64,000 nt of DNA from Njordibacter sp937773555 (GTDB taxonomy: Bacteria; Pseudomonadota; Gammaproteobacteria; Pseudomonadales; Balneatricaceae). A program made the translations under genes and the position numbers. This document shows positions 62,070 through 64,000 of this stretch, piece by piece (position 1 is the first letter of the stretch; each line of letters starts with the position of its first letter). Location of the stretch: positions 2,480,001-2,544,000 of the forward strand of contig NZ_CP159830.1 in NCBI RefSeq assembly GCF_047730085.1, in the 5' to 3' direction. The notes beneath the pieces are model-generated. The model saw nothing but the letters and a program-made list of their open reading frames with translations, did not search any database and had not been told where the DNA came from.

Positions 62070-63497
62070 TTATTTGGGAACAAGCAAAGCCATCACTTCT
62101 AAGTGGGGTGTATGGGGAAACATATCAATGCAACCTACTTTAGCAACGGTGAGACCCAGGGTCTGAAATTCTTTTAAATCTCGCGCCATAGACGCAGGGT
62201 TGCAAGACACATAAACCACTCGCTCCAATGACTGACCTTTAAGTAATTGGGCAATACCTTTAGCTCCTGCACGGGGAGGATCTAAAAGTGCCTTATTAAA
62301 GGACTTTCTTTGCCAAAGCTTGCGGGCACTTGCATCAAACAAATCTGCATGTTCAAAATCGACTAGAGCCAAACCATTTCGCCGGGCGTTTTTACGGCCT
62401 TGCTTTACCATGGCGTAGTCACCTTCCAGGGCCAATACTGTAACATGTTGATCAGCCATGCTCGCAATCGGTAGGGCAAAGTTACCTACACCACTGAACA
62501 AATCTAATACTTGATCTCCAGCCTGAGGTTGGAGCCATTCTAGAGCTTGAGCAACCATGCCTTGGTTAACCTTAGCGTTTACCTGAACAAAATCTTGCAC
62601 TGAAAAATCTAGCTCTATAGGTTTGTCTATTCCTGTCACTGACACGCTATAACTAAGCTCTTGGGCACTGCCGCTTAACCACAGATCATCATGATCAGTT
62701 TGTTGACACACAATACTAAGCGCATATTGGGCACCAAAACTGGCTAACAGCTGATGATCTTCTGGAGTTGGGGTGGCGGACATTTTTAAACTAATGCAGA
62801 CCCCCGAATTAACTTGCAGTAACTCCACATGGGTTACCCATTGAGTGTGTTCCATTGCTACTAATATGTCATGCAGGGGCCCCAACAAGTTAGACAAAGC
62901 GGGTTCCAACACCGGGCATTGGCTAATAGGTACAATGTGTTTATGGCCACTTTGGCGAAAGCCCAGTAATAAGGTTTTGCTGTCAGCAAAATAACGGGTT
63001 GCCAGTTGCGCTCGGCGGCGGTAGCCCAAGTTCTCACCAATGATAGGGGGCACCCATTGTTGAGGTTCAATATCTGCCAAACGACGCAGTTGCTCACCAA
63101 TGGCTAGTTGCTTGAAACTAACCTGAGCCGCTGATTCTAGGTGCTGCAACTGGCAACCACCGCAGGTCTCATACACCGGGCAGAAAGGTTCAACGCGATA
63201 TTCGCTGACTTGTTGGATCTCCAGCAACCGGGCTTCAGCGTGGGTTTTGTGGTCACTAAGCACTTCTGCTTTAACAGTTTCACCCTGTAACCCGCCTTCA
63301 ACGAAAATTGTCTTGCCTTGCCACCTACCCACGCCACGGCCATTATGACTTAGGCTATCAAGATCTAGGTTGATATGCTTGCCAACGGGCAAGGTAACAA
63401 CTTCGACATCTACGTGGGCTTGAGAGCGCTTTTGTTTAGCTGAAGCCGAAGGGTTTTTAAGTTTGAGTTTGCGCTGTAAGGGCGATAAACGGGCCAT
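62070..63497 (-). CDS. rlmD: 23S rRNA (uracil1939-C5)-methyltransferase RlmD
   Basis: Protein of 475 residues. An N-terminal basic tail and TRAM domain (about 32-95) are followed by the 4Fe-4S cysteines (CPVYETCGGCQLQH and a later C), the SAM motif LDLFSGVGNFALPIA and the catalytic cysteine VVYVSCNPASMARDL. It starts two bases after the cysM stop codon. Its cluster is likely supplied by the isc system. Confidence 0.97.
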   Translation of the reverse strand: MARLSPLQRKLKLKNPSASAKQKRSQAHVDVEVVTLPVGKHINLDLDSLSHNGRGVGRWQGKTIFVEGGLQGETVKAEVLSDHKTHAEARLLEIQQVSEYRVEPFCPVYETCGGCQLQHLESAAQVSFKQLAIGEQLRRLADIEPQQWVPPIIGENLGYRRRAQLATRYFADSKTLLLGFRQSGHKHIVPISQCPVLEPALSNLLGPLHDILVAMEHTQWVTHVELLQVNSGVCISLKMSATPTPEDHQLLASFGAQYALSIVCQQTDHDDLWLSGSAQELSYSVSVTGIDKPIELDFSVQDFVQVNAKVNQGMVAQALEWLQPQAGDQVLDLFSGVGNFALPIASMADQHVTVLALEGDYAMVKQGRKNARRNGLALVDFEHADLFDASARKLWQRKSFNKALLDPPRAGAKGIAQLLKGQSLERVVYVSCNPASMARDLKEFQTLGLTVAKVGCIDMFPHTPHLEVMALLVPK

Positions 63498-63499
63498 AA

Positions 63500-64000
63500 T
63501 TAAACAAATACTCCAGTGGATAAGTAGCGATCACCACGATCACAAATAATACAGACAATAATGGCGTTTTCCACCTGCTTAGACAAACGCAAGGCACCAG
63601 CTACAGAACCGCCAGAAGAGACTCCAGCAAAAATACCTTCCTCAGTAGCTAAGGCTTTCATTGTTGTTTCTGCTTCGGCCTGGTCCATGTCAATAATGGC
63701 GTCTACTTTTGCTGCATCAAAAATACTTGGCAAATAAGCTTCTGGCCAGCGGCGGATACCAGGGATGGAGGAATCTGGCGTTGGCTGTAACCCATGGATT
63801 TGCACCTCTGGGTTTTGTTCCTTTAAATAGGCCGACAATCCCATAATAGTACCGGTAGTTCCCATGGAACTTACCATATGAGTAATTTTTCCTTGGGTTT
63901 GCTGCCAAATCTCAGGGCCTGTTGTACGATAATGGGCCAACGGGTTATCACTATTGGCAAATTGATCCAGCACCTTACCTTCACCCCTAGCCTGCATAGC
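63500..64000 (-). CDS. cysM: Cysteine synthase B (3' part)
   Basis: The C-terminal 166 residues of a PLP-dependent O-acetylserine sulfhydrylase. The beginning lies beyond the right edge. The phosphate-binding loop (SSMGTTGTIMG), HGLQP and the GIFAGVSSGGSVAGAL segment fit CysM rather than CysK, as does its place before rlmD-relA-mazG, the Pseudomonas order. The PLP-binding lysine is outside the window. It would use the O-acetylserine made by CysE (43032-43802). Confidence 0.93.
   Translation of the reverse strand, partial: AMQARGEGKVLDQFANSDNPLAHYRTTGPEIWQQTQGKITHMVSSMGTTGTIMGLSAYLKEQNPEVQIHGLQPTPDSSIPGIRRWPEAYLPSIFDAAKVDAIIDMDQAEAETTMKALATEEGIFAGVSSGGSVAGALRLSKQVENAIIVCIICDRGDRYLSTGVFV

Overview
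The window is a chromosomal segment from a gammaproteobacterium, dominated by core information-processing genes. Gene order matches the Pseudomonas-type arrangement closely (tRNA-Thr/Tyr/Gly/Thr-tufB-tRNA-Trp-secE-nusG-rplKAJL-rpoBC; iscRSUA-hscBA-fdx-iscX-ndk-rlmN-rodZ-hisS-yfgM-bamB-der; queA-tgt-yajC-secDF; cysM-rlmD-relA-mazG). The proteins and the moderate base composition suggest a marine relative outside Pseudomonas itself (Cellvibrionales/Spongiibacteraceae-like is my guess, not shown). Almost everything is on the minus strand.

Layout, left to right. (1) 1-3034: the 5' half of the S10 operon (rpsJ-rplC-rplD-rplW-rplB-rpsS, minus) with a good promoter at 3006-3034. (2) 3136-6042: a threonine-degradation module (cupin/HTH regulator, kbl, tdh) placed between tufA and rpsJ, where str and S10 genes are normally adjacent. 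(3) 6752-11311: the str operon (rpsL-rpsG-fusA-tufA) with its promoter at 11282-11311. (4) 11526-13613: a second EF-G gene (fusA2) on the plus strand, between rpsL and rpoC. (5) 13795-28013: rpoC, rpoB, rplL, rplJ, rplA, rplK, nusG, secE, tRNA-Trp, a second tuf copy and four tRNAs, with structured leaders and attenuators. (6) 28042-36615: coaX, birA, der, bamB, yfgM-like, hisS, rodZ, rlmN. (7) 36767-43005: ndk and the complete isc iron-sulfur operon with an IscR-type promoter. (8) 43032-51151: cysE, trmJ, a catalytically degenerate SuhB, secF, secD, yajC, tgt, queA. (9) 51346-53763: tRNA-Leu(CAA) and a roughly 1.8-kb accessory island bounded by an imperfect repeat of the tRNA 3' end. The island carries an integrase remnant, an orphan beta-barrel-like protein and a strongly structured segment. 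A DUF2061 membrane protein follows. (10) 53966-64000: a racemase-superfamily protein, a membrane-tethered cold-shock-domain protein, slyX, rsmJ, uppP, tsaB, adk, mazG, relA, rlmD and the 3' part of cysM.

Together the genes cover translation and transcription (ribosomal proteins, EF-Tu, two EF-G, RNA polymerase, NusG, SuhB), protein export (SecE, SecDF, YajC, BamB), Fe-S cluster assembly, tRNA/rRNA modification (TrmJ, Tgt, QueA, RlmN, RlmD, RsmJ, TsaB) and stringent control (RelA, MazG). The most unusual points are the loss of most inositol-monophosphatase active-site residues from SuhB, the tRNA-Leu island with its possible structured RNA, the kbl-tdh insertion in the ribosomal supercluster, and the membrane-anchored cold-shock protein.
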